64,000 nucleotides of DNA from positions 1,488,001-1,552,000 of the forward strand of contig JAZBRI010000009.1 in the NCBI GenBank assembly GCA_036874045.1, written 5' to 3'. This stretch comes from Cymodocea nodosa. Taxonomy: Eukaryota; Streptophyta; Magnoliopsida; Alismatales; Cymodoceaceae. Of the stretch, positions 35,003-47,583 are shown piece after piece (the first letter of the stretch is position 1; each line of letters starts with the position of its first letter). A program made the translations under genes and the position numbers. A model generated the notes under the pieces. It was not told the DNA's origin, searched no databases, and saw nothing but the letters and a program-made list of their open reading frames with translations.

Positions 35003-35221
35003 GTCCATTTATATTATACCTTTGGATTATTTATTATATTGATGTTGTAATAAGTAGAATGCTTTGTATCTTTGGACTATTGTGTAGATTCATGTTGTAA
35101 TACGTTGAATGCTTTGTACTTTTAGACTACTTTTTAAATTTATGTTGTAATAATTTGAACATCTATACTTTTTCAAGTCATTAATATTATTTTCATTTTA
35201 TATACATGTATATATGTTTAT

Positions 35222-35660
35222 ATATATATATATAATCGGTTGAACCGAAACATGATTGGTTCAACCAATTCAAAAAATATATATACATATATATGTATTT
35301 ATATATATATAAAGTATCGGTTGAACCAAAACATGATCAGTTCAACCAATTCAAAAAATACATAAAGATATATATAATCATTTGAACCAAAACATGATCG
35401 ATTCAACTAATTCAAAAAATACATATACATATATATATTTATATATATATATATATATAATCGATTGAACCGAAACATCATCGATTCAACCAATTCAAAA
35501 ATATCATAAAAAAATACAAATATATTGAGCCCTCTACTCAACCAATTAATATATATATATATAACATAAATTATCAGTTGAACCGAAAGATCATCGATTC
35601 AACCATTTCCAATATTAATAATTTATAATCTATCAGTTGAACTAATATATTTATGGTTCA
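35222..35660. repeat. Tandem hairpin repeats of about 60-80 bp in the 3' part of PIF
   Basis: Six diverged units begin at about 35234, 35313, 35377, 35459, 35571 and 35630. Each contains CGGTTGAACCGAAACATGAT, then a GGTTCAACC arm, and an AT-rich linker with TATATA runs. The two arms pair to form a hairpin, and GGTTGAACC is itself palindromic. The rest of 35003-36409 is AT-rich with no gene. Confidence 0.8.
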
Positions 35661-36809
35661 ACTATTCTCCAATAAATAAATATATAAATAATAATAATAT
35701 ATTAGTAAATATTTTGTTCTTCTACTCAACCAAGACATTCTCGATTTTGCCAAGTAAATATACATACATATATATTAAAATAATAATGGTAAACAATGAA
35801 TTAATAATGATATAACATCTTTATATTATTTTTAAAAAAATTATAAATACATATAAAATAAAATAAAATAATTATAATTATATAAAAAATTTAAGAAAAA
35901 GAGAGAATAATATTAGGCATATATATTCAAAAATTAATAATAATATTATTATTAAAATTAAATTTACAAAGAAAAAATTAAGATGTAGATTTTTAATGCT
36001 AAAAGTATGCTTATCTTTTAGGGACCTTTTGCATTTTGATGATTGTTATTCTATATTTCCTAATGTACAATTCAAAAACATTTAATGTACATAATTATAT
36101 TTGAACATCAAATAAATTAATATTATTTTCAATTCATTAATATTATTTTTAGGTGTAAATATAAAATTACAAATTAATGAATTAATTACATAATTTTAAG
36201 TAGTGTTTTACAATTTATTTCATTACTTTTTTAATTTGTAAACATTCTAGCGTGCATTAAAACCCTATAGGAATTCTAACTTTCTAAACTTTCTGATAGT
36301 TCCACTAAACCCTTATGGAAATTCTGACATTCCAGACATTCCTTTTCCTTTCCTTCTAAACTTTCCATTTCCTTTCCATATGAACTTTCTGGTGTACACT
36401 AATAGTCCCTAAAGTTTCACTCAAGTTATTAGTTTGAGTTTTGACCTGAAAACTCAAGAGGTTAGTTTACTAAAGTTTATACCTGAAAACTTCTGTGTGG
36501 TTGGTTAGAGCTACAACTAGAAAGCTCAAGTGAATGGTTGGTTCTTGCTTCAACCTAAAACCAAGTGTTTATAAGTGTTGAGACACTTAGTGAAGCCCAA
36601 GTGATCCTTAGGAGTGGACTAGACAAGTTGGTGAACCACCTAAAATTCCTTTATGTTTCTTATTTATATTTCCATTGTACATGTTTATACTTCTATTTAA
36701 TACTTGTGCAAACTAATAAATCAAATTAGTTAGTTAAGTTAGAAAAAGTTTCAAATAACACATAGATCACCATTCACCCCCCCTCTAGTGAGCCATAAGA
36801 TCCTAACAA

Positions 36810-37221
36810 TTAGTATTAGAGTAGGTTGATCTCTTTTTATAGATTTAACCATCTAAGACCATGGCATCTTTTCATAGAGAGGGTCAGAACATCCATCGTC
36901 CTCCCCTGTTTGATGATATTAATTATATTATTGGAAAAATAGGATGGAATGTTTCTTTAGGAGCTCAGATGTGGGTCTCTTGAAAATGGTGGTTCTAGGA
37001 ACACCTATTCCACCTAATCATGAGGATGATTGGACTAAGGAGGATGAGAGAATCATCTAAATGGATGCTCGAGGGTTGAACATTATTTACTGAGCCTTAT
37101 CTACTAAACAATACAATAAAGTTTTAGCTTGTAAATCTACTCACAATGCTTGGAACACTCTTCAAATAACCTTTGAAGGAACCAGCCAAGTGAAAGACAC
37201 AAAAATCAACATTATTTAAAA
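36810..37221 (+). pseudogene. PBS and 5' gag fragment of the plus-strand copia
   Basis: The PBS reads TTAGTATTAGAGTAGG (36810-36825), a degraded tRNA-iMet site. Gag begins at ATG 36861 (MASFHREGQNIHRPPLFDD) with LDARGLNIIY and FEGTSQVKDTKINI, the same family as copia-1 gag. Several stops and a frameshift near 36960 break it. It is cut at 37221 by the insertion of gypsy element B. Confidence 0.82.
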
Positions 37222-39044
37222 TGCTTGTATTGATTGTGAACTTCTATTTGATTTGTTTTTATGCTTATATCAATAATTACTTTTAAAAGTAAACAAACAA
37301 CATTTCACACAGATTAGATATTAAATCCAATTTGTATTTTAACTGCAAGTGCACAGTGTATATTGTATTTGTATGCAAGTACAGGTCGATCCCATAGAGA
37401 TTGAGTAAGAATTGTGTACTGTTCCGATTTTTATATTGGAGTTTATATGTATTTAGTTAAGCACTCCGTTGAGTTATAGTTAACACAAGGGACTTAGTTC
37501 GTAGTGTTATGGTTAACTCAACGGACTAACCTCATGGACTTAAGTTAACTCCACAAGTCTATCTTTCCAGTTAAATACTGCTATTTACAAAAGAATTCGG
37601 CCAACCATTGGGTGGTTCCATAGAATGTAAATAACATCAATTAAGCTTTTTAATGTTAGTTAATATTAGATTTATCATTAAGCAACACTAACATTCAGAT
37701 ATTTCAAACAGTAACCATTAAAATCTTTAAGTATCTAGAATAAATCAATTTTAGTAAACAATAAAACTATTTTCTATTTTTTGAATCAAACAAACATAAA
37801 GCATTCACAATACTAACAATGATAACATTAATCATGATACAAAACAAACAATAGAATACTTTAACACTAAATGTAAACACAGATAATTTATTATTTTTGG
37901 TATTTTTGTTTTGATATGTTCTTGAAGATGAGCGAAAGGTGAAATGTAAAAATCTCTATTAACAGTAAAGTCTCTCGTCACTACATGCGGCGCGATTACA
38001 TCACTGAAAACTTAATCACTTACAATCTTGCTTCCTCTCCCTATAGAATCACGAATCAAGAATTGTAAAATGATCTCCTCTTCAGCATACTGGCATCAAC
38101 CCGTAACTAAGGCTAGAAGCTTTACGATCTCCTAAGATATGAGTCGGTGCTTGGTGAAAATGGTTTCCCTTCCTACGATGTAATCACTCCTCACAATGGT
38201 TGTTAATCACTGTGTTTGGCTTAGAATCGACCTGACATCTAGAAAGTATCCTTATAAACCTCCAATGGTTGGTGATTTTGGTAGTTTGGTTGGTGGAGCT
38301 TCAGGGAACTTCCAACACTTTCTATAGTTAGCGTGGTTCTCCTCACAATCCTTTTCTTCATCTTTTATATTTCTCTCAATAATAACTACTTCTACTTAAA
38401 TGATCGGTTGGATTTCCTTCATTCATATCAACGATGGTGATTTCTTCTTCATTCCACGAGTGAATTCCTGTGTGATACGTGCAATCGTGGTTTTCCTTCG
38501 AATTTCCTGTTTCTGCAACTGTTATAGTGGCATATTAGAAAATAAATGGTTTGTGGAGTTAGTGTAACTCAATAGACTTACTTCGTTGATTTAACTATAA
38601 AACACGAGCAATAAAGAAATAACAAGTTCATATACTTTGGATACTTACAAACCTAAGTATTTGATGCTCAAATGCATTTCAAATAGTTAGTAGATAACTT
38701 ACCAAAAATTCACTTAAGTCATGCATTACGGTTTCAACATGTGTACTCTAGGAAATAATAAAATATTCTTTAATCGTTCAAAACATAATTGTTCGATACA
38801 TGCAATATAACTCTCCGAAATAATAGAAAATTCAGATACTTAAGAACTTCCAAGCTTGTAATTCACCAATAGTTCAGAAATATACTTAATTAACGCTAAT
38901 TCCTTGTAATTATGCAGATTCTTTCATTAAAGCATATAACAGTGTAATTACAACATAATGGCTTAATTCTCATATGATAAGCTAAATATTATACAATTAA
39001 CCATCATTTAACCGTTAATATTATGCACTTTTTCATTCTAAACA
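37222..39044 (-). repeat. 3' LTR of gypsy element B
   Basis: Starts TGCTTGTATTG inside copia gag and ends CTAAACA, 1823 bp. It aligns with 35-1894 and 26476-30257. Palindrome words occur at 37460-37560 and 38555-38590. Confidence 0.85.
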
Positions 39045-41092
39045 CTTCTCCCATACTTAAATTTTGCTAGTCCCTTAGTAACTACTAAGATTTAATTAGT
39101 TGGTCTTTCTAAAGTGCTAGAATTAATTCTTTATTTTTTTCCTTCAAAATACATAAATTAGATTAATATAAAAATATTTTGTATTTTTCAGTAATCTATT
39201 TTAACATTGTTTTCTCCTCTTCAACCTGCAAATATATTTAAACATATGTAAATTACATACAAAATATATTAGCATCATATATGTGGTAATTATATTATCA
39301 TTTTCTTCTTTTCAAACATCTGTTATCCTAAATTTTTCAATATGATTTCTAGAATAAATTTCAACTACATATGAATCGAAACACAATCCAACTCAATATG
39401 ATTAAAATAAGAAGAATAATGAATTGTATCTCAAATAAACAACTTCAAAAGTCTAATCTAGATTCATACTTCAATAATCTTAGATAATAGAAAATATACT
39501 TGATTCAAAAGATTTCTGTATTTCACAACACTTTCATCTTTTCAGAACAATATATGCATATTTGTACTTTAAAAGTTAATTTGAAAAGTTTGAATCATAC
39601 AAGAGTTTTCTAGTGTACCCATGTATCAAGCTTTCAGTCAGCAATCCTAGATCTGATCAGGATCATAGGTTGCCAGATTTAAAAAGCCTTTTTTCAGGTC
39701 AACAATCCTTACATACCTATCTGCTCAAGTACAAAAGGCTCGTGATCAAATAAATCAATAAACTCTCAAAGTTTTTCTCTTCTTCTTTTTTCCTTTCAAC
39801 ACAGTACATATACATATTTCATTAATACAGATGCAATAAAATACAAATCTCATATAATCCTACTTCTATAATTTACTGAAAACATGAATCTATATCAATA
39901 AGCTCATACTTTTTCTGTAGTTTAATAAGATTTACACATAAATCATTCTACAAGTTTAATCAATCAAATTAAGTGTATCCTTGATCATATGTATTTCATT
40001 TAATCCAAAAATCAACATTTCAGCTCTTTTAAGATTTCAGATAATTTACTGAGTTTCAGTTAAGCATTCTAATTTCTTTCTTTTTTTTAATTGTGAAACT
40101 ATTAAACTCATAAAATTCAACAAAAACATAAGATACTATATCCAGATTTATATTAATAGTAAAATTTTGTAGCATTTTATATAAGATTCTAACATTCAAG
40201 TAGTTACAATTCTTAAAAATTTGATAGTTTCAATTATTAGATAGTTATAGGAAATTTCGGTTAGTTATAGTAAATTCATAAAAAAATTTCAATTTCAGTT
40301 TCCATAGAAATTTGTAGCACAATCTTAGTTCCTTTAATTAACAAAATTACTTGGCTTTTAATCTAATTACCTCCCCCCTATACCTACATTTTGCATTGTC
40401 CTCAATGTAAAAGATTTTATAGTAAATGTTAGCAGACATGAATATTGTTTCATTGACTTAGCACCTAACTCAATGAACTTAATTCATTGAGTTAATGAAT
40501 AACTCCACGAACTGTGTTTAAATGTAAATTCAAAATAAGTAATCAATTACATACCTTGTTCTTTTGTATCTCCTTCAATATCTTCCAACTTTTAATTCTA
40601 CAAAACTTTTCATTCACAAATAAAAGTAGAATATATTACAAAATAACATTTAACAACAAAACATAAATTGTTAAAACAATGTCTTGTGTGGAACCCAGGC
40701 TCCTATGCCTTTGGTGGCTCATAAGCAAGCCAATTAGTTTCCCAAAATAGATACCAACAAACTAGATTGATATTTTGTTTTTTTCTTTTTCTTATAAAAT
40801 AAAACTAAAACTAAAAATTTTCTTCCTTTTTTTTCCTAAAAATAAATGTAGATTACACACAACATTTAAAGTACAAAATCACAGTTTAAGAACATGATTG
40901 AAAAGTAGTAACAAATGGAATAAACGTGTCAGTCTAAGCAAACTTTTTAGGCATAATTCTTCTTGCTATTAATTCTGTTTTAATGTAGTCTACTTTCCTT
41001 TTTAACTTGTAAACTTGCAGTATGTTATCAATACTAAATATAAGTGTATTACCATTAATGAATTGAAATGCAGAAAGGGATCCTTTTATGTT
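39045..41092 (-). other. PPT and 3' UTR of element B
   Basis: The minus strand reads ATGGGAGAAG directly against the LTR start (39045-39054), a typical PPT. The region 39045-39600 is missing from element A. A second purine run, GGGGGGAGG on the minus strand, lies at 40372-40380 with the conserved TTTTGCATTGTCCTCAATG block next to it. No coding sequence seen. Confidence 0.7.
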
Positions 41093-42025
41093 CTAAGATA
41101 ATGTAGTTGTTTCTATTTCTACATATATTTCAATATATTCCTCTTCCTACTTCCATTCATTTAGGTCTTTCATAATCCATATTTGAAATTTCCTCAATTC
41201 ATCACACCATCTTATCAGACATAAAGTAGGATCATCATATTCATTATACCACATTCCTAATTGAATTTTATCATCTTTTACAGATGGTGGTTTAGCTATA
41301 TCACTAGGTATAGGCAATATTTCTATAAAGTCATCATCATAACTGTCTATGCTTACAATGTATAAATCAGATATAAATGCAACTAATATATCCGTGACCA
41401 GATATATATATCCATCAAGTATGACATGTATGTTGTTAATTAATGCTTTCTGTCCTAAATATATTATAATATTTTCAATCAAAGATCTATTCAGAAAATT
41501 ATACACACTTAAGCATAAATCCTCATCCCAATTTCTAGTTAGTCTCCAGTAATACAATTTTTTAGGAATTGTCAAATTTTTATCAAAAAATGTTAAAACT
41601 AACCCACAATTTTCAATAAGTACTTCAAATCTATTAGGCTTTCCTATATTTCATTCTTCTCTAGTGATAGAATTTTTAATCAAAATATCGGATAACAGAA
41701 TTGCATACCTTGGTTTGGTTCTATAAACAATTAATCTTTCATCTATTCCTATAATATAATCTATTCCTTCTAATGTATTGGGTTGAATTCCAGCATTTTC
41801 TTCCATATTCAAATATTCATAGCTAATTGAACTATGATTAAATGACTTCCATAAAAATCCATCTCTAATCTTAGTCATTTTTGCAGCTTATAGTCCAAGA
41901 AAATATTTTTCTCTAACACATTCTTTAATTTCTTTTGACACACAACACAATCTACATAGATCTTTAGTTGATAAGTTACTCAATACTTCCCTTAATGCAT
42001 CTAGTGGTAATTTCATCAATTCCAT
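41093..42025 (-). pseudogene. F-box protein carried by gypsy element B, copy 3
   Basis: Starts at ATG 42025 with an F-box (LPLDALREVLSNLSTKDLC, CCVSKEIKECV). The 310-codon frame has no frameshift down to the stop at 41093-41095. Three nonsense codons break it: CAA to TAA just after KYFLGL (about 41890), TGG to TGA at about 41651, and TGG to TAG at about 41147. The C-terminal domain is close to copy 1 (YLVTDILVAF, PPSVKDDKIQLGMWYNEYDD, LCLIRW). It occupies the same place as in element A: after the capsid-type gag, before the 3' UTR. Retention of frame and length between diverged copies suggests the gene was functional in the source elements. Confidence 0.82.
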
Positions 42026-42241
42026 TTGTTGTGATTCTATATAACATAAACAAAATTTAGTAGAGATAAAATTAACATAGTTACTTATATACCCTCATGG
42101 AGTTAGGTCATAACTTAACGAATTAAGTTCGTTAAGTTAAGTAATAACTCTACGATACTACTTAATATAATTAAACTTACATTTTTTATTTTTTATTTTT
42201 CTACTTACTATATTATACATAGTTGCTTCAGTTATACTGCT
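42026..42241 (-). promoter_or_regulatory. Spacer upstream of F-box copy 3
   Basis: Has the TATA-like GTATAATATAG on the minus strand (42208-42218), about 185 bp before the ATG. It also has palindrome halves AACTTAACGAA and TTCGTTAAGTT around 42112-42142. Confidence 0.5.
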
Positions 42242-43591
42242 TTATTCAATTTCCCTCCCATAGGAGGTATCAATTTCATTAACAGTTCTATTGACAAGGT
42301 TAGGTACTGCTTGCATTGGCAATCCTCCAATAGGTCAAATTTCTATTGATTCCTTCTGTCTAGGGGGTATATTTCTATTCATATTTTGATTTTGAATGGT
42401 AGCATTTCCAAATACATGATCTAGACTATTATTTAATTATTGAATTATCTTTTCTAGTTTCTCTATTCTAGATCCTTGTTCAATTAATGCTTCATAACTT
42501 ATATTTTTGTTATTTATATTTTCTCCTCCCTGAAAATTGTTATTTCTCCAAGCTAGGTTCGGGTGATTTCTCCAATTAGGGTTATAAGAATTTCCAAAGT
42601 TATATTTCTGGTCTCTAACATAAATAATATCTAAGTCATTAATATTTGCATTCTTTTCTGCTAGCTTTTGATTTAATGATAACTCTTCTATCTTCTTTGT
42701 TAACTTAGTTAATTTAACTTCCAGCATAGTGCTTAAATCTATTTCATGCATTCCCCTCAGCAATATTCTTTTATCTGTAATAGCTTCAACTGAGTTTTCC
42801 CACTATGTAGTTCTTTTTACAAAGTTTTCTAAGTATGCCCATGCTTCTTCACTACATAGTTTTAAAAATTCATTCTAACAAGTAGATTCTAATAAAGATT
42901 TCCTTATAACATCTATGCCTTCATAAATTATACCTATTAATTGTGCTTTACTCATTGCATGATGTAGACATTGAGTTTGTAAATCTTTAAATCTTTCAAA
43001 ATATTTCCAAAATGATTCTCCCTGTTTTTGGCAACACATTAATATTTCCTTTTTCTTTTTAATCATTTGATGTGTTGGATAATATATTTCCAGAAAAATA
43101 GAGCAAAATTTAATCCATGCAAAAATTGAATCAGGCAATAGAGTATATAACCATCTCTTAGCTATGTCTTTTAAAGTAAAAGGGATATATCTAAGTTTAA
43201 TAGCATCAATACTCATGTTACACATTTTCATCATTTGACAAACTTCGTTAAATTCTCTAAGGAAATAATAGTCATCTTCTCTTTCTAATCCATGAAAGTG
43301 TGGCAATTGACTAATATAATTAGATTTCAGTTCAAACCTATCTCCCTCAAAGTTTGGCAATCGAATACATGAAGGTTCATCAACTAGTTTAGGATATAGA
43401 ATTTCCCCTAATGATTTTTCTACTAGAGCAGTCATATCTTCGTTCTCTTTTAAAGAAAGGTTAGCTACACCCCTAACGATTTTGTTAAAGTCCAATTCAG
43501 AAAGTATTTCAGTACGCCTTTATGCTGAATAATCCTATGTAGGTGTTCTTACTAATCATTTAGTGCTAGGAGAATGAATCCATGTGCTCAT
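42242..43591 (-). pseudogene. Stand-alone capsid-type gag ORF of element B
   Basis: Exactly 450 codons from ATG 43591 (MSTWIHSPSTK) to TAA 42242-42244, without a frameshift. The capsid domain is open over 206 codons (42875-43495): LPNFEGDRFELK, FNEVCQMMKMCNMS, IPFTLKDIAKRWLY, GESFWKYFERFKDLQ. The later part has the GNSYNPNWRNHPNLAW motif and a coiled coil. About seven stops interrupt it, most explained by CAG/CAA to TAG/TAA. There is no zinc knuckle. It lies downstream of integrase sequence, as in element A. Confidence 0.87.
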
Positions 43592-44611
43592 AAACTCTTA
43601 ATATAAAGTAAAATAGCAGAAGATTAATTACATACCAGTCTAATACTTTGTTTTCAGTAAATAGTTGTTGACGGATGAAGTTGAATCAACTACTTCTCCT
43701 TCCAATTCCCTAACAAATTTTCTTTCTTTCCTCAAGTGCTGGTAACTCGTAAATAACATCTTGTTCTATATTTATAATGCACATCTATAAGGCAAATGAA
43801 TCTCGTTGCAAGAACATGTCTTGTAACGTGTAGTATGGTACCTATTTTTATGGATACGTGTTCCACTTCTAATTTCAAATTTCAGTAACCACTAAACCCA
43901 TGAAGTTTCGTTCATGGCTAAAAGAATAACCGTTCAGCTTAATCTATGAACTAACCTCATTGAGTTACAATTAACTCAACAAACTAGCTTCGGTTACTAT
44001 TTCTAACTCAACGAACTAACCTCATTGAGTTACAGCTAACTCAATGGACTAGCTTCATCGCCTATTTGCTAACTCCACGAACTAACTTCGTTGAGTTGCG
44101 GATAACGCAACGGAGTGACCTTATATTTTATTATTGACCTTGTGGAGTTAAGGTTTACGCAACGAACTTAGTTCGTTGAGTTAACACTTAGCAAATTTTT
44201 CTAAAACTTACTCCTCGTATTAACTTCTATATTTTTTCTTTACATTTTATCAACTTAATTAAAGTTAAATACATTTCATTAATGCAGTGTTCTAACTTAA
44301 ACTCATTTAAATCTGAACAATATATGCATATTTAACTTATAGTTCATTTCCTGTTATGTAGAATTTACATTTTTCTTTTTAGTATGTAGATATATTCAAG
44401 CATTAACCAATCATCATGCATTTAACCATGTCATTCATAAAAATTGTAAATCTTTTAAATAGTTATATAATATTTAATTTAGCTTTAAATAATTTGTTCA
44501 CAATTACACATTCAAAAACATCTGAAATTCAAACATTCATTTATATAAATAGTTTACATTTACATACAGTTAGATATTTTTCAATACAATATAAGTAAAC
44601 GAACAATACAT
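43592..44611 (-). promoter_or_regulatory. Spacer and likely promoter of the element B gag cistron
   Basis: TATAAATATAG on the minus strand (43766-43776) is 185 bp before the ATG, exactly as in element A. A palindrome block (CTCAACGAA/TTCGTTGAG types) covers about 43930-44190. The remainder to 44611 is AT-rich and empty. Confidence 0.55.
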
Positions 44612-46827
44612 TTAGTCCTTCCTAAGTTCATCTACTTCCTTCTAGAACTTTTCTAGTTGTTCTAATTGATTTATATGCTCAATAGCTCTTATAATGTCTC
44701 TAGAAGGTCCAGCTATCTTAGTAGCTGCAGCATTATAATTTTTATACTCCTTCACTGAAATGGCTCTAGATCTTATCCTTTTAGATGTCCATTTTGTGAA
44801 GTCAATACTTTCCTCCATTAATGCTGGTATCAAATCTCCATAACATACTTTTTTCTATGTTGCTCTCAACTTGGAGATAAAAACTGAAGACCAATTAACT
44901 TGAATTCTGTTCACAACTACATATGTGGCCCATTTAACAAACTAACTTAATTTTATATCATGGTCTTGTCGTTGATAGACATTTTTAATCAAAATGTTAG
45001 CTACCATGTGTGCTTTACCATTTAAGTACTTCAATCTATTTAATAATGCCATACTAGGATTGATAGCTAAACAGTCTTTTATTTCCTGTTATGTCCACTC
45101 AACTACAGTTGTGCTCTCTAGAATTTCTATTCCTTCATTTTTCAATCCAAAAATGTTGTGGAGAAGCTCTAGTGTTATCTGTACATTAACTTCTTCCACG
45201 CTAGAAATTAAATTTCCTTCTTCCTCTTTCAATTTTGCATAAAAACAGGGCACTCAATTTCCATATACAGCATGCCCTCTCTATTGAGAAATAAATTATA
45301 GTAGACCTTGGAACTCAAATAATTCTTTAATGTCATTCATGCTTTCCTAGTTTACTGGTCTACTGTATATAATATCATAACCCTTAATCTCTTAATATTT
45401 ATTATATGCTTCCCAACTCCAAAAGTACACTTCATTTAGAACTATTGCTTCAACTAGGTCAAGAATTTGGATTTGTTGCTCTAGAGGGGTTTGTTCTTGA
45501 ATTTCTTCCTCAATTTGCTAAACTTGAGTTTGTTGGAAATGATTAGGAGATTCCTGCATTTCATCTCCTCTTTCTATCTATGGTGGAGAGTCAACAGAAC
45601 TCTCCACTCTTCTTTCTTGAATTCTTTCAAAAATTTGCTGAAGAGTCTCTCCCTCTTTAGTGGAATCTGTCAAGTCATTTCCTTCTTGTTCCATATGTTC
45701 TTGTTCAATTTCTTCTCTTTCTTCTTCCTCTTGACTACCAATCTGCATTGTCACAGTTCTTTCTGATTCTATGGCAGATTGGGATGGAGTCACGGGCATC
45801 AGCTTCTACCCTAACTTCAGTTTCTTCTATTTGTACAGGCTGTAGACTAATTTTAGCCTGCTTTTCTTCTTCTCTTTGCTTTTGCTACTCCTGCTCCTCC
45901 TCAGATTCAGATAGCAGATCTACAAAAATGGGCTCTTTAGGCCCTACTAATATTACAAGCTCAAGTTTAATCTCTACTAGAGCTTCAAGCATTATCTCTT
46001 TTCCTTTCCTTCTTCTAAATAGCTATGTTTGGTCTTCCTCTTCCTCCTTTGAGATTAAATCTACAAAAATAGGCTCTGTAGGCCCTCGAGCCACAAGTAC
46101 TAGCTCTTCCTGTTTTACTTTTTCTATAATTACTGGTCTCGAAGGACTAGCTTCAATTTTTTTTGCAGCCATCGATCTAGTTGCTTCTTAATGTTGTTCC
46201 ACTTTAATTTTATACTAGGCCTTCAATTTATCTACGACCCTTTTCTTGTAAAGTGCATCATACAGTAAATGTGTCTTTGCCACAGCCATATCCTTAGAAT
46301 TTCCTTAGCCCTTGGGAACTTTAACAAGCTCTGCAAATTCTCTCCATTCCTCTAGTGTCGATGGCCCAAAATGCTGCTCTTTCTAACAGCCTTGGCAGTG
46401 GAATGGACAGTCTTGGCTGTTGTTCCTCAATAACTAGTTTTTCAGTAGTCAGCTCTTCAACTGTAGGTTCTTCAGCTACTTTTCTCTATTACTCCCTGAT
46501 TTCCCACCAGGCATGTTCAGCAATATGTCTTGTAAACTAGAGTCGTGACTTGCGCTAAATTAATTCTAGGGCAACTTCATTATTTGGTCCAATTTTTCTT
46601 TCTCTATTTACAACAACTTCTGTTGCTACTTTAATCCTTGTTTCCACAATCTGAAGTATTCTAATATCTAAATCTACTAAAACTTTTCTCCAATAGAAGA
46701 TGTCAAATTCTACCTTTTCTAGTTCTTTTTCCCAAGTTGTGTTCCTGATCTTTTGTCTTGTATGCCATTCTTCTGATTCTCTAAGAAATCTCATGGTGTC
46801 AACTGCCTCCTAGAACTCTGCCATCAT
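44612..46827 (-). pseudogene. Acidic coiled-coil accessory ORF of element B
   Basis: Homologue of 16641-18889. The N-terminal part (46555-46794) reads MRFLRESEEWHTRQKIRNTTWEK-like sequence, and the middle is Glu-rich with VEPIFVDLI-like modules. The C-terminal part has FYAKL and QITLELLHNIFG, and the end is DELRKD. It is broken by many stops and frameshifts. As in element A, an in-frame TAG follows five codons after the aligned ATG (46810-46812). Function unknown. Confidence 0.5.
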
Positions 46828-47138
46828 CTCGACTTCATGGCGTAATGGAACGGAACAGAATCGCTCTGATGTCTACTGTTCTAAGTTCTAAATGATTCTG
46901 TAGATAATGCCCCTCCAAATCTTAAGTTTTAGTATAAATAAACCCTAAGTTTTTGATAGGTAATTGGGTGATTTTCCCACGCAAACTCTCGCTATCTCAC
47001 TCACTTCTTCGTAGAGTTATGGTTAACTCCACGGACTATGTCTATGGACTTCACTATAGTACTCCGTTGAGTTACAGTTAACTCAACGGAGTAAGTTCAT
47101 TGACTTATCCTAGACTCAACGGAGTAAGTTCGTTGAGC
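46828..47138 (-). promoter_or_regulatory. Spacer upstream of the element B accessory ORF
   Basis: A TATA-like TTTATACT on the minus strand is at 46931-46940. Palindromes occupy 47010-47135 (AACTCCACGGA, CTCAACGGAGTAAGTTCGTTGAG). About 500 bp found between this block and integrase in element A is deleted. Confidence 0.5.
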
Positions 47139-47393
47139 TCCATAGGAATAAATATTCGAATTATGTAAGGTCTTGCCCATTTAGATCTTAATTTTCTTGG
47201 ATGGTTATGGAGTCTAGTCATGTAAAGATATACTTCTTGTCCTATTTCAAAAAATTTTGGAATAATTTTCTTGTCATGTCAGAACTTCATTTTCTCTTTT
47301 TCTCTTACAGTTTTTGAATAAGCTTCATTCCTAAATTCTTTTAATTCAATCAATTGCATCTTTAGCTAGTAAATGGCAACTTTTTCCATTCAG
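47139..47393 (-). pseudogene. Element B integrase C-terminal remnant
   Basis: Homologous to 19705-19910, with GQEVYLYMTRL and RKLRSRWARPYII. At about 47360 roughly 110 bp are lost. At about 47393 the sequence changes to a copia integrase. The rest of element B's pol, gag and 5' LTR are missing. Confidence 0.78.
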
Positions 47394-47583
47394 CCTCTAG
47401 AAGTTGAATTTCTTCTTCAGGTTCCTTCTGAAGTTGTTCAACATCATTATCTAGATCAATCTCAGTAGTACTTTCAAACTGAAGCTCAGACTGCTATTCA
47501 TCTACACTCTCTCTATGCTTGTACATCTTGGATTCAATGAATGTGACATCTTTTGCATGGATTATTTTCCTGATTTCTTCTAC

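Larger units (their letters stand above)
30612..36409 (+). mobile_element. PIF/Harbinger DNA transposon
   Basis: The 5798-bp element has related inverted ends, GGGGGGGTTAGTGCACATAG on the left and GGGACTATTAGTGTACACCAG read inward from the right, and TAA target duplications (30609-30611, 36410-36412). The empty site is confirmed by the copia LTR, which reads straight through. It carries the two genes expected of this superfamily: a Myb/SANT-like protein and a DDE transposase, both broken. Pyrimidine/purine-rich subterminal sequence (GGAAAGG words) is found at both ends. Confidence 0.92.
30258..36808 (+). mobile_element. Partial copia LTR (plus strand), interrupted by PIF/Harbinger
   Basis: Sequence 30258-30608 and 36410-36808 aligns with the reverse complement of the copia-1 LTR, for example AAGTACAGTAGAATA at 30315 and GTGAAGCCCAAGTG at 36591. 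It ends AGATCCTAACA followed by a PBS. Its upstream part is missing because gypsy element A is inserted at 30258. The LTR is clearly diverged from copia-1. Confidence 0.8.

Noticed and set aside
35222..35660. CRISPR-like array
   Set aside because: Units are diverged, spacers are AT-rich and not unique, and the context is a plant DNA transposon.
45491..46191. Plus-strand Ser- and Phe-rich ORFs (also 17590-17847, 18239-18451)
   Set aside because: They are antisense to the Glu-rich accessory ORF, and their composition mirrors GAA/GAG codons.
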